Assembly: GCA_015501055.1 (NCBI GenBank)
Contig: JADNYV010000079.1
Coordinates: forward strand, 62,001 to 126,000
DNA: 64,000 bases
Source: Mucidula mucida
Taxonomy: Eukaryota > Basidiomycota > Agaricomycetes > Agaricales > Physalacriaceae
Direction: 5' to 3'
The first letter of the stretch is position 1. Each line of letters begins with the position of its first letter. A program made the translations under genes and the position numbers. Below, piece after piece: positions 46,201-56,505 of the stretch. The notes under the pieces are model-generated. The model worked only from the letters and a program-made list of their open reading frames with translations, did no database searches and had not been told where the DNA came from.

Positions 46201-47463
46201 ATCTGCGAAATTCTGAAGGTGCGTTTATTGATAAGTTTCTCTCAGTCGCGATGATGTCTGACAACGGCCAGGTCTGCAAGCAAGGCACCCTGCTCTTCTC
46301 GAAGGAGGCTGCATTACTCTTGCAGGTCATTCCAGCGATGGATATTATCGAGGATGTCTTTACAACAATGACGATTGAAAAGCCCGACCCAAACGACGCG
46401 AAGCGCACCATTACCAAGACTTTGTCGCCGGCGCTCAAAGCTAGTATGGCTCTCGGACACGCAACTCTGAACAAGTATTATCGTCTGATGGACGACTCAG
46501 AGGTGTACTGCATTGCCATGGGTACGTTTTCGTTATTTTATTGACCATTTCTGACCTACGTTGCAGTTCTTCACCCGGAGTATAAACTCAAGTACTTCAA
46601 GGATCAGCATTGGGACCAGAGCTGGATCGACAACACGTGCAAGGTTGTTCGTCAGCGTTACAATGACCGGTATGCTGGTCGTACGGACCTCCTCTCAGAT
46701 GCAGACCGGCAAGCCGAAGAGGCGAAAGATAAAGCGGTAAGTCATCTTTGATGAGATGTTCTAGAGCTGATTGTGCTTCAGGAAGCACCGCGAGGAATGT
46801 TTAATCTCCATCGTCGACCAGATCCTGGTTCAGACGATGAGGACGACGAGTTGGAGCGGTACCTCAACGCGAAGCCCGTTGCCGTCAACAACCCCATCAA
46901 GTGGTGGATCAAACACCGTCAAGAATACCCTCGTCTGCGCGCATGGCGCTTGACTATCATACGATCCCAGGTACAAACGTCTCTCGTCATTACTTGTTCC
47001 GTTCTCACACCTCGACAGCTACATCTGTGAATGTTGAGCGGGCTTTCAGTCGTGCGCGCCGATTGATTGGTTGGGAGCGCAACCGCTTAAGTGCGCAGAG
47101 CATTCAAGCTCTGATGTGCTTGGGATCATGGAGCAAGTTGGGTTATGTCACCAACGACGTCCTAGCTGAGGTGACGAAGGACGGTGCAGTGCAGGTACCA
47201 AAGGAGGATATGGATAAGGTGGAGATTAACTTCCCAGAGGGTTATGATAGTATTCATTGAATGTACTGTACATTAGACTATCCGACATATGTATACTTAC
47301 CCGTCTGAGTGAGTTTGAGCTCGGACCACCAACGGGTTGCGGTATACCGCAAATACCGTGCGGTATACTCATACCGTATACCGTGCACTGGCGGTACGGT
47401 ATCCAACTGGACGGGTACGGTATGCCGAGGTGGTACCCGCAGTACTACCCGGGCTGTTTACTA
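43238..47463 (+). mobile_element. hAT element H3, 4226 bp, clean insertion into H5
   Basis: The termini are TAGTAAATAGC and TAGTAAACAGC (inverted). Both sides carry the same 8 bp, gagtcagc (43230-43237 and 47464-47471), a perfect hAT target-site duplication. This is the only one of the three H copies with matching flanks, so it marks the original insertion. A 21 bp insertion with further ataccg repeats near 47341-47361 sets its right end apart. Confidence 0.93.
43487..47260 (+). pseudogene. hAT transposase of H3, two frameshifts
   Basis: It has the same domains as in H1 and H2. The acidic linker is in frame here (DDDGEDNLDRAARELDK), unlike in H1 and H2. A base is missing near 46093 (ctgtgttcg for ctgttgttcg) and another near 46935 just before the dimerisation domain. 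The C-terminal exon with SVNVERAFSRARRLIGWERN and the stop at 47258-47260 are otherwise preserved. Confidence 0.83.
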
Positions 47464-48224
47464 GAGTCAGCGCGGATTGAGTAAGTTCCGGATCACGAGT
47501 ATGCCCTTTTGGTAAGGAATAGCACGGGTTTGGTGGGTTGGCGTTGGTTGCGGGTGCGGGTTGGCGCGGGCACGGGTGTGGGTTGTGAGCTTGACACCCG
47601 TGGGCAGCCCACTGCGCTCGCAACAACCCGTACTTCCTATTTAGGAAGGTGCTGCTATTTTGGATTCTGGCAGGCGGAAGAGGTTTCCGCCTGCCTCAGC
47701 AATACAATTTGCCTCCGTCTTACATATACACGGGGCTTGAAACTATGCAGGAGGCTACGGTATTTTATAGCCAAGTAATTGACAGATTATTTTCTCTTAG
47801 TTACTACCTACATGCCTGCCTATGAAGACTCCCCCCCACCTGTCGCTGCCGGCAAAAAGCGTAAGTGTAAGCTATCCGCAAAGGCATCAGCATCGAGCTC
47901 CCGTACTACCGGTATCGATGCAGGAGAGGGTCTTTGTAGGACACTCCTAAAAAACGGAATCCCGTTGCGCGGTTAGTTTTTTTTTTGTTCAATGCAGAGC
48001 GAAAATGCTTACCTTGCATCGACAGATGCACTGCCGCGTCCTCAACCACAGGCTTCTGGCTCGACAATCATCGACTACTTCGCCCTTAACAGTGGCGGTG
48101 TCCATAGCAACGATGAAGCCGAGGACGGTAGTGCACCACTGAACCCGAAAAAGAGAAGGCGGCTCAAGAAGAAGGCGGGTACTGCTACTGACAAGGACAC
48201 AGCACCAGCTGCGCTGCCAGCACC

Positions 48225-48755
48225 TGTTAGCGACTGACTATAGCCACGAGACTAAACCAGATACCACAGCAAGAACTTAAGGGAGAAAGTGTTTGTGTTC
48301 GTAAGACTAGGCTAGGCCAGGTGTATAAACGAGATCGGAACTAAAGTACAATGATGCTATGCTACTGCTTATATACTAGTAAGTCTGTGCTTGGGACTCC
48401 TTGTCCATACATGTTTCTGCTAGGGTTAACTCCACACCCTTGACCCAATGTTGTATGCTACTAGTCCGTGAAACCATTAAATACGAGTGGTAACTGCATG
48501 TAAGTAATAATACTGAAACAACCATGTGTGCTACGAGTGTCGGTGGTGTGTATACAATAGGGAGTCCATGAGGTATTGGCATGTATGATGTCATCCATGT
48601 GTTGGGCGTATGTCCAACATGAGTACGGCTTTGGTAATAAAAAGAAGTATGATCAGTGATGAAACAGATGATGAAACAGTCCGTTGGTTGATAAGACAAG
48701 CCCCCAATAAGATATGATAAGATGTGAAAATATGAAAATATGGCAATTCATAACA
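48225..48755 (-). repeat. 3' LTR of the chromovirus, 531 bp
   Basis: It has the same tgtta/taaca ends. Directly inside (coding strand, 48756-48772) lies the purine run aaggaggggg, the likely plus-strand primer tract. It differs from the 5' LTR by many substitutions and an ~18 bp segment near 48386. Confidence 0.92.
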
Positions 48756-48766
48756 TTACCCCCTCC

Positions 48767-50077
48767 TTAAGGCGCAAGTTCCATTCTGCGCCAGAGTCGC
48801 TCCATGAGGGCTGCAGAGGGTAGCATGACGTCAAGAGGTTCGGTGTCAGGCGGTGGCATGGGTCGGAATAGATGTGATGGAAATTGCGATATGGGAATTT
48901 CAATGCGAGCAAGCGCAGGTGGCTTTGGCTTATTCGGGTACTGCTGGTGGAAATCGCGAATAGCTTCGTCGGCATTCTTGAGATTGCATGCCGGTTCCCA
49001 TGTCTCTTTGTGTGTGCCATAACCCTTCCAGTGAACCTTGTATTGGAAACCCCTACGGTACTTCCGGGAATTCACCACTTTCTCAACCTCCCATTCCGGT
49101 TCGGCTCCTTCCAGCACAGGTGGTGGACGCATGTCTTGGGGTTGCGTCAGAAATTGCGGCTCGTGGTAAGGCGTCAACAGGGCCTCATTGAACACTGGAT
49201 GGATGCTTTTCCACGTGTGAGGAATCTGGAGCTTGTAAGAGCTCATCCCTACTTTCTTGATCACTTTGAACGGCCCAAATTGTTTGTCATCAAGCTTCTT
49301 CATTGGTCGGTCCATGCTGAGATTTGTCCCTTCCAGCCATACTTTGTCGCCTTCCTTGTACTCTACTGCTTCTGTTCGCTTCCTGTCATAAAACCGTTTC
49401 ATGTCCTCTTTTGCCATCTTCAATGCTGACCCCACTTCATCCCATGTCTTCCTCATGCCGTCGGCAAACTCCTGCGCAGTCTCATTTCTCGATGCCGTTT
49501 TTGGAGCGGTGCCTTTGTAGGGATGTCTGCCCATGTCTGCAAAGAACGGAGTGACTTTGGTCGCCGAGTGAACTCGATTGTTGTAAACGAATTCAGCACA
49601 GGATAGCCATTCGTGCCAGTCGTTCTGATGGTAGTTGACAAATAACCGTAAGAAATGTTCTATCTCTTGGTTCAGCTGTTCCGTCTGCCCATTTGCCTGT
49701 GGATGATATGCCGTTGTAAAGTTTCCTTGTATGCCCAACAACCGGTACAACTCCTTCATAAAACGCAAGTGGTATTGTGGACCGCAATCATGTATCATCT
49801 GTCGTGGCATCCCATGTATGGGGAAAATGCGATCATGGTAAATGCGGGCCATGCCTTCTGACGTCAAAGTGGTGTGTGTCGGTATGATATGTAATCGCTT
49901 TGTGAAATGGTCCACAAACGTGCTGATCGTGTTGTATCCTCCCGATTCCGGCAGCTCTCCAATCATGTCCGTCCCTACTATCTCCCATGGCTCGCTTGGC
50001 ACATCAATAGGGTGAAGAGGTGCAGCCGGCTTCGTGCGATATGACTTGGTGACCTGGCATTTTTGACACCCTTCCAC
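48767..50077 (-). pseudogene. pol: Chromovirus integrase with C-terminal chromodomain
   Basis: It begins with the remaining zinc-finger cysteines (EGCQKCQVTK). The catalytic DDE core follows (GTDMIGELPESGGYNTIS, MIHDCGPQYHLRFMKELYRL, YHPQANGQTEQLNQEIEHFL). The GPY-like region (KLDDKQFGPFKVIKKVG, IHPVFNEALLTPY) comes next, then a chromodomain (EWEVEKVVNSRKYRRGFQYK, VHWKGYGTHKETWEPACNL), the part that targets chromatin in chromoviruses. The second core motif reads HDCGPQY where SDRGPQF is usual, so further damage is likely. Confidence 0.93.
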
Positions 50078-50092
50078 GTATTCCCGGACATC

Positions 50093-50809
50093 TCAGCTAA
50101 TTCCAGGCCACCAATAGGTGCGTGTAATCAGCTCGAGGGTCTTGTACCGTCCTGGATGTCCTACAAGCTGTGCGTTGTAATGCATTCCAATAACTTTTCC
50201 CCGCAATTCCTTGTCCTTCGGTATGTAGATACGATCCTTCCATATAATAAGTCTATTTTCCTTCTCTTCCCATCCTTTTTCTTTGTTTTCTAATGCTTTT
50301 TGTACGTATCTGTCTTTGTTTCCTTTTCTTTGGTTGCTTTTGTTATGTAATTCGTCCTCCGGTGTATCTACTGTATGTAAAGAGAATTGCATTTGTGAAA
50401 TAAAAAACTCCGGCTTGAGCAAAACAACGTTTTCGTTATCTTTTTCCCCCTTCTCAAGGCCTGTCATCCTTGACAAGGCATCAGCTTTTCCCGTCGTCCT
50501 GCCTGGCTTATGAATCATCTGTATGTCATATTCCGCCAACTCCGTAACCCATCGTGCCTGCCTCCGATTCAACTTCTGTGGCTTCCGGAAGTACTGAAGG
50601 TTTTGATGATTGGTGAAAACCTTCACTGTCTCCTTAGCGCCTAGGAGGTATTGTTGCCAGTCGTTGATTGAGTCCATGATAGCCATCATCTCTTTGTCGT
50701 AGATCTCATAATTGCGCTCCACTTCGTTCAGCGTGCGAGACCAAAAGGCTACTGGTCTCCATTTTCCGTCAACAAACTGGGAAAGAACCGCCCCGTTTGC
50801 ATAGTTCAA
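50093..50809 (-). pseudogene. pol: Chromovirus RNase H and integrase zinc-finger region
   Basis: RNase H is recognised by NYANGAVLSQFVDGKWRPVA, YEIYDKEMMAI and KVFTNHQNLQYF. The last usually reads TDH, so a catalytic Asp seems changed to Asn. The integrase N-terminal HH/CC region follows (MHYNAQLVGHPGRYKTLELI, WWPGIS). A stop at 50093-50095 separates it from the next frame, again where CGA would be expected. Confidence 0.88.
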
Positions 50810-50824
50810 GGAGTCCGCCTCAAC

Positions 50825-51451
50825 TCAAAACTTGCCGTTGTCGCGTGGTACGATCAGAACGGGTTCTTCCGTCATCCTCCGTTTCAACTCCTCAAACGCC
50901 TCGTGCTGCTCCATGCCCCAAACCCACTCGCCCTTCCCAGTTAGCGATGTCAGTGGCTTCGCTACTCCCGCAAATCCCCGGATGAACCGTTGGTAGAAGT
51001 TGCAGAACCCCAGGAATGACTGTACTTCCTTCTTCTTTGTCAGCTCCTTCCATTTCTTCACTATGGCCACTTTTGCCGGATCCATCTTCACTTCTCCTCC
51101 TCCAACAATAACTCCTAAGTAGTCTACAGTATGTGCCTCAAAACTACATTTCTCGGGCTTTAAATACAACTTATTTACTTGTAATATTTCTAATACTTGT
51201 CGTACAATATGCCTATGTTCTTCCAACGTGTTTGTAAAGATAAGTATATCATCCAGGTAAACTATAACATGTCCTTCATCGATCAGCTCCTTCAGAATGT
51301 GATTCATGAACGATTGGAATGTCGCCGGCGAGTTTGTAAGTCCGAAGAACATGACTGAGGGCTCAAACAGGCCTCGGTTTGTTCTAAACGCCGCTTTCCA
51401 CTCATCACCTTCTTTGATCCGGATGTTATTGTAACCCCATCGGACATCCAT
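50825..51451 (-). pseudogene. pol: Chromovirus reverse transcriptase, core and thumb
   Basis: It carries MDVRWGYNNIRI, FGLTNSPATFQSFMNHIL and the catalytic VIVYLDDILIFT motif with its two aspartates. It ends at a TGA (50825-50827) just before the RNase H aspartate motif, where a CGA arginine codon would fit the reading; a CpG transition would explain this. Confidence 0.9.
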
Positions 51452-51497
51452 CTTTGTGAAACACTTTGCTCCCTTCAGCTCGTTGATAAGTTTTGGA

Positions 51498-52751
51498 TCA
51501 ACGGTAAGGGGTATCAGTTTTGATCGTCATGTCATTCAATTTCCGATAATCCTGCACGGGCCAAAGACTTCCGTCCTTCTTCTTGACAAAGAAGAAGGGT
51601 GATGCCATAGGTGAAATTGATGGCCGTATACGTCCCGTCCGTATGTTTTCTTCCAGGAACTCATCTAACGCCTTCTGCTTGGATGGACTAAGGGGATAAA
51701 CCTTGCAGTCAACCGGTTTGGAACCAGGCGTAAGTTCTATCGCGTGATCCCAGGGTCTTCGCTCCGGTAACTTGTCAAAGTCCGCCTTGCTGAATACATT
51801 GGAAAATTCCTCGATGTAAGGTGCAGCAGCGGATGAAGGCTGTTGTGATCTCAGCTTTTCTCCGCTTTTGCGATAGTTGTCCCAGTCCATCCAGAACAAA
51901 CGCTCTCCCTCTTCCAACTTCTCTTCTACGTCTTCTCCTTCATCTTCCGGTGAGTTGTACTCGGGTAGGTAGCCGCAACGGTCTGGGCATCGATCAAAAG
52001 TCAACGTGGATTCCGTCCAGTTGATCGTGGAGTTGTGATATCGTAACCAATCTAGCCCCAAAAAGATGCTTGTTTTGCCGAGATTGGTGACGGCCAACTC
52101 AATCTTTTTGGTGTGATCTCCAATCTTCATCCGGACCTCCACAAAACCTTTGATTGCTCCTCCCTCATTTAGGGTTCCATCCGCATTGTAGACAGGAAGC
52201 TTGACCAGTAACTCCTTGATCGGGAGTCCGTTCCTTTCAACGAATTCTTTATTGACGCAAGAACCCGTTGCTCCACTGTCAAGAAGGGCACTCGTTTCCC
52301 ATTCAGAGCCTGTGTGCATGCTCTCTATGATTACTCGGAGTTTCATGACCTGCCCCTTTGTTTCCCGGATGTACTTCCTTGACTTTTTCAACTCCGTCAC
52401 AACTTCCACTGCAGCTTCCTTTGTCAACGCTCTGATCGCCATCACCTTCTCTTCCGTTGCTTCTCTCTCTCTCTGCTCTGGCATCCATGCTCTCAAAATT
52501 CCCACTGCTGTCAACACTTCATCCTCTCTTAGCCGTTGTGCGATCCACTTGGGCGTATTTGGCTCAAATCTTTCTTTCGCAGGTTTTGTTGGTGAAGTCG
52601 TCGATGATATTTTAGGTGTATCAGTACCAGTACTATAAATAGATTCTGCATCTGACGACTTTTCCCTTGATGACTGCTCCGGCAGGACTGCGTCTACTGC
52701 GGGAGCTTCGCAAAACCCAACTCTTGGCCAACTTCTTCTTCTCCTCGTCAT
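51498..52751 (-). pseudogene. pol: Chromovirus protease and start of reverse transcriptase
   Basis: It contains the aspartic protease motif LLDSGATGSCV, then FLGLDWLRYHN, and the RT beginning (FFFVKKKDGSLWPVQDYRKL). It overlaps gag by about 119 bp in another frame; whether this is a programmed shift or a lost base is unclear. Near 51500 the frame is lost just after KTDTPY, and the coding sequence resumes in another frame at KGAKCFTKMDVRWGYNNI. Confidence 0.88.
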
Positions 52752-53676
52752 TCATTTTGGTCCATAGACCCCGAATCGTCTGGGGTCGACCCTTCTTTGG
52801 ACAGAACCTGCTGACGTGGCCGTGTTCACCACAGCTGAAGCAGAGTCCCCTTCGACGTGCATTGTTGATGTCCATCGGCCTGCCGGCTCCTCCATAGGTA
52901 ACACCGGTGGCATCTCGTCGTGTGATTGGTGTTGGGGGTGGATTTGTAGGATTGGCTCTCGATGTAGCCACCTGTGTGATTGGTGTTGGGGGTGGATTTG
53001 TAGGATTGGCTCTCGATGTAGCCACCTGTGGAGCTTGGGGCCGGGACTGCATGCCGGGCCTCTTGCTTGCCATCCGCCTCCTCCACAACTGGTCGATCTG
53101 AATAATCTGTGCCTTCCAATCCTTGTACTTCACCGGCAACCCGTCTCGGCTGCCATAGATCTGGTCAATGATCTTCTCGTTGACATTGGTCTCGAGAAGT
53201 CGTACAACGTAGGCGTCATCCTTCGAGTAGTCCGCCTGGGTGAGCAGGACCTTGAACTTCTGGAAGAAGTCTTGAGCGGTGTCTTGCCCCTGGCGCAACC
53301 GCTTGATCTGGTCTTGCGCGTCTCGCGCGAGGTTGGAATCCACAAATCGCTCCTTCAAGTCTTCCTTGAACTCCGTCCAAGAGACTGTCCATTCCTCTTC
53401 TTCCTCGTCGAAGTTCTGGTCCGAGTAGTTCTGGACCCATGCATCTACATGATCTCCTCGGATATAGGAAAGAACAACATCGCTCCTTTCGGAGTCAGAT
53501 GTGAGGTTGTTCTTCTGGTCACGGATATATGTGAACATTGATCGTCACCAGCTCTTGTACTTGGACTTGTCCCCGTCATAGTCATAAGGCTTGTTGACAA
53601 GGGATTGGCCTTTGGTTTCGACATCGGCATGATGACTGGGTGCGTGATGAGTGGTTTTGGGTACTTCGCTGGACAT
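52633..53676 (-). pseudogene. gag: Chromovirus gag with CCHC zinc knuckle, one internal stop
   Basis: The frame from ATG 53676 runs about 43 codons to a TGA at about 53546, after a KYKSW motif. It then continues open with capsid-like sequence (WVQNYSDQNF, WTEFKEDLKERFVD, AQDFFQKFKVLLTQADY) and a CCHC knuckle (CFSCGEHGHVSRFCPKKG). Two copies of a short direct repeat near 52918-53030 encode PNPPPTPITQVATSRANPT-like units. It overlaps the pol frame at its end. Confidence 0.85.
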
Positions 53677-54261
53677 GGTGAATTGGGGTGATAAGATCGG
53701 AGAGTGAAAGGGTGAAAGTGGTGATATGGGTGATGCGGATTTGGATGAAACGGGTGAGGGAATAGAGGTTTGGATGAATAAGGAGGAGTCGCCTAGATCT
53801 GAAATAGAATCCAGGACTTGGTAGGGTGGGGAATGATGATGTGTATCGTAAGGTAAGTAAAGTAGGTAGGTATTGTAACTGTCTACGCTATTTTACCGAC
53901 TACTGACTACGTATCTATGGAGCCCAAGAGCTCGTCACAAGTTCGCAATTGCCCAGCCAACGTCCCTCTGGTGTGAGGTAAGCCGAAGTTTTCCTGGGAA
54001 CGGGGGTTGACCCGTAAACAGCGCCCACTGAAGTGCAACTGCCAAAAGTTTGTTCTCGTGAGAGCGGCTACTTCCAGCACCCAAGACAGTTATCTCTAAC
54101 TGTTAGCCGGCGCTACTGGGACCAATACACACATATGTGGACGTGCGCTGGAATTAGGATTCCGTCAATCTGTAAACAGGGAAAAGGAATAGGGAAATGT
54201 GCGATGATCAAACAGCGAAGTGCTGATCGACGATCAGGGATGTGTGGTAGGTGGTTGAAGG
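53677..54261 (-). other. Chromovirus 5' leader
   Basis: Non-coding leader between the primer-binding site and the gag ATG at 53676. It contains no clear reading frame; packaging signals would be expected here. Confidence 0.5.
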
Positions 54262-54274
54262 TAGTTCCGATCTT
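54262..54274 (-). promoter_or_regulatory. Self-priming primer-binding site
   Basis: One base inside the 5' LTR, the coding strand reads aagatcggaacta. Its exact reverse complement, tagttccgatctt, occurs in the LTR about 30 bases after the TATA box. Base pairing of the RNA 5' end with this site would prime reverse transcription, as known for Tf1 and related chromoviruses. I did not check tRNA 3' ends exhaustively. Confidence 0.75.
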
Positions 54275-54275
54275 C

Positions 54276-54788
54276 TGTTAGCAACTGACTATAGCCACAA
54301 GACTAAACCAGGTACCACAGCAAGAACTTAAGGAAGAAAGTGTTTGCGTTCGTAAGACTAGGCTAGGCCAGGTGTATAAACAAGATCGGAACTAAAGTAC
54401 AATGATACTACACTACTGCTTATATACTAGTAAGTTCCATACGTGTTTCCGCTAGGGAAAACTCCATGCCCTTGACCCAGTGCTGTATGCTACTAGTCCG
54501 TAAAACCATTAAATACGAGTGGTGTCTGCATGTAAGTAATAATACTGAAACAACCATGTGTGCTACGAGTATCAGTGCTGTGTATACAATAGGAAGTCCA
54601 TGAGATATCGGTATGTATGATGTCATCCATGTGTTGGACGTGTGTCCGACATGAGTACGGCTTTGGTAATGAAAAGGGGTATGATTGGTGACGAAACAGA
54701 TGATGAAATGGTCCGTTGGTTGATAAGACAAGGCCCCTGATAAGATATGATAAGATGTGAAAATGTGAAAATATGGCAATTCATAACA
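54276..54788 (-). repeat. 5' LTR of the chromovirus, 513 bp
   Basis: It starts TG and ends CA with a short inverted repeat (tgtta/taaca). On the coding strand TATATAA lies at 54426-54420. About 30 bases on is a 13 nt segment (54394-54382) complementary to the primer-binding site, placing it at the predicted RNA 5' end. Confidence 0.92.
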
Positions 54789-56440
54789 GCACCTGCCCCA
54801 CCGTCAGCACCTGCTGCGCCGCCAGCACCTGCCTTAACGTCAAGAAGGACGATGGTCAAAGACTACATCAATGTCAACGACAACAAGGAGGAAGCCCAGG
54901 GACCTCGGCGTACGGAGAAGCAAGTCCTAACTGACCAGGAAGAGCTCGGTAAGTACTTAAATGCCATGTAACAATGATATAAGTCACCTGTTGCCTAGAT
55001 CATAAGCGAAAGAGCTGGTGGTCCCCGATATACGCCTTCTTCGGTGAGGCGTATGTTGGCCATTACAATGGTCAAAAGGCGCATGTCTTTCCTTGTGGGG
55101 CGCGAGGCTGCTCCGTCCACACGCGGCGATACCAAGACTCGAAGGATGCCAACTTGTCAGGCCGTCTCCGACTTCATGCTATAAAATGCTGGGGTAAGGA
55201 GGCGGTTGAGACTGCCAATAATACGATGTACGAGACTATGTGTGATGCCCTCAAGGAACACACAAAGCATCCCAGTCAAGGGATCAAGTTGTTCTTTCCG
55301 GCGACAAGCGGTCGTAAGGGTAATTTGTTGTTCTCTGTAATCCCACACATGCCTGTCGAGACACGGTAAGTACTCTTCCCCTTCTCAGCAGCTAACTGAC
55401 GTACCTTACACAGTGCGGAATGTGTACGTTGGGTGTCCAAGAACTGTCGGCCCTTCGCAATCATCGCAGACCAAGGCTTCAAGAGCCTTATGAAAAATAG
55501 CCGCCCCAAACACTATATTCCCCATCCCATAACGGTCTCGCGAGATACAAAGCGAGTCTTTGCTAAAATGCGGCAGCGCCTGTCAAAGATATTCAGAGTA
55601 AGCATATAATTTGTTGAATATTCTGCGAGCTCACCTTGATTGTGTAGGAATATGACGGTGATTTGAACGTTGCCATGGATGGGTGGACCTCCCAGAACCA
55701 TGGCGCATTCATTGCCATCACCATTCATCTCATCATCAACGGCAAGACAGTCAACATGCTGCTTGATTTTCTTGAGGTCCCCGAGGTAAGTTGTTATCTA
55801 AACTATGTATTAAGTTTGGCTCAGAATACAATGAATAGAGTCATACCGGCAAAACATTGGCGGCAGAATTCCAGCGTGTCCTAGAAGAGTTTGGTATCAA
55901 GCATAAGGTCAGTAGGCACCACAACTGCGACAGTAAATGCTCACCAGATATCCAGATCCTTAGCTTCACTGGCGACAACACGTCCAACAACAACACCTTT
56001 CCCACTGAGCTCAAGGACTTGGAGAACTCCTTCCGAGGAGACAACAGCCGCACGCGCTGCTTTGCACACACCGTAAACCTTGACACCAAGGTATTTCTGA
56101 GGCTGTTCGAAGCGCCCCAGAAAAAGAAGAAGAGCGACAACGACAAGAGTAAGGATACTGGAAAAGGTAAGAAAAAGGGAAAAGCAGTGAAAAAGAAATG
56201 CGACCCACTGCAAGACACTATTGATGCTTTGAGGGAACTTGAGGGCGGAGACGACATTGAGTTTGACAACATTGAGGTGCCGGATGGTGAGGTCAAAGAA
56301 GGCGAGGACGACCTAGAAGGATTTATTGATGTCTTGCCGGAGTTGACAGATGCAGAGAAAGAGCAATTGGCTAAGGATGTCAAGCCCATTCGCTTGGCTC
56401 TCGTAAAGGTGTGTCTTCCTTCTTCGCTTCCATTATGTGC

Positions 56441-56474
56441 GTGTGTCAGACCCATTCAATTGGGTCTGACACAC
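56441..56474. repeat. Perfect hairpin, 14 bp arms
   Basis: The arms gtgtgtcagaccca and its exact complement flank a 6 base loop (ttcaat). It lies in an intron of the H4 transposase, 31 bp before the CACTA element. It may be a relic of another insertion. Confidence 0.7.
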
Positions 56475-56505
56475 GCTCCAAAGTCCCCACTTCCCTCTTT
56501 CCTTG

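Larger units (their letters stand above)
48225..54788 (-). mobile_element. Complete but mutated chromovirus (Ty3/gypsy, Tf1/sushi-like)
   Basis: LTRs at both ends, a perfect 5 bp target duplication (gcacc, 48220-48224 and 54789-54793), a purine-rich tract next to the 3' LTR, and gag-protease-RT-RNase H-integrase-chromodomain order on the minus strand define a full element. The chromodomain and self-priming site place it among chromoviruses. It interrupts the H4 transposase. The LTRs differ at many positions and by an ~18 bp indel, so the insertion is not recent. Confidence 0.95.

Noticed and set aside
47464..47512. Separate small element between H3 and H4
   Set aside because: It is the duplicated target site plus the 41 bp of H5 left between the two insertions.
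52633..52751. Programmed frameshift between gag and pol
   Set aside because: The overlap exists, but other frame lesions in the element make a simple lost base at least as likely. I saw no clear slippery site.
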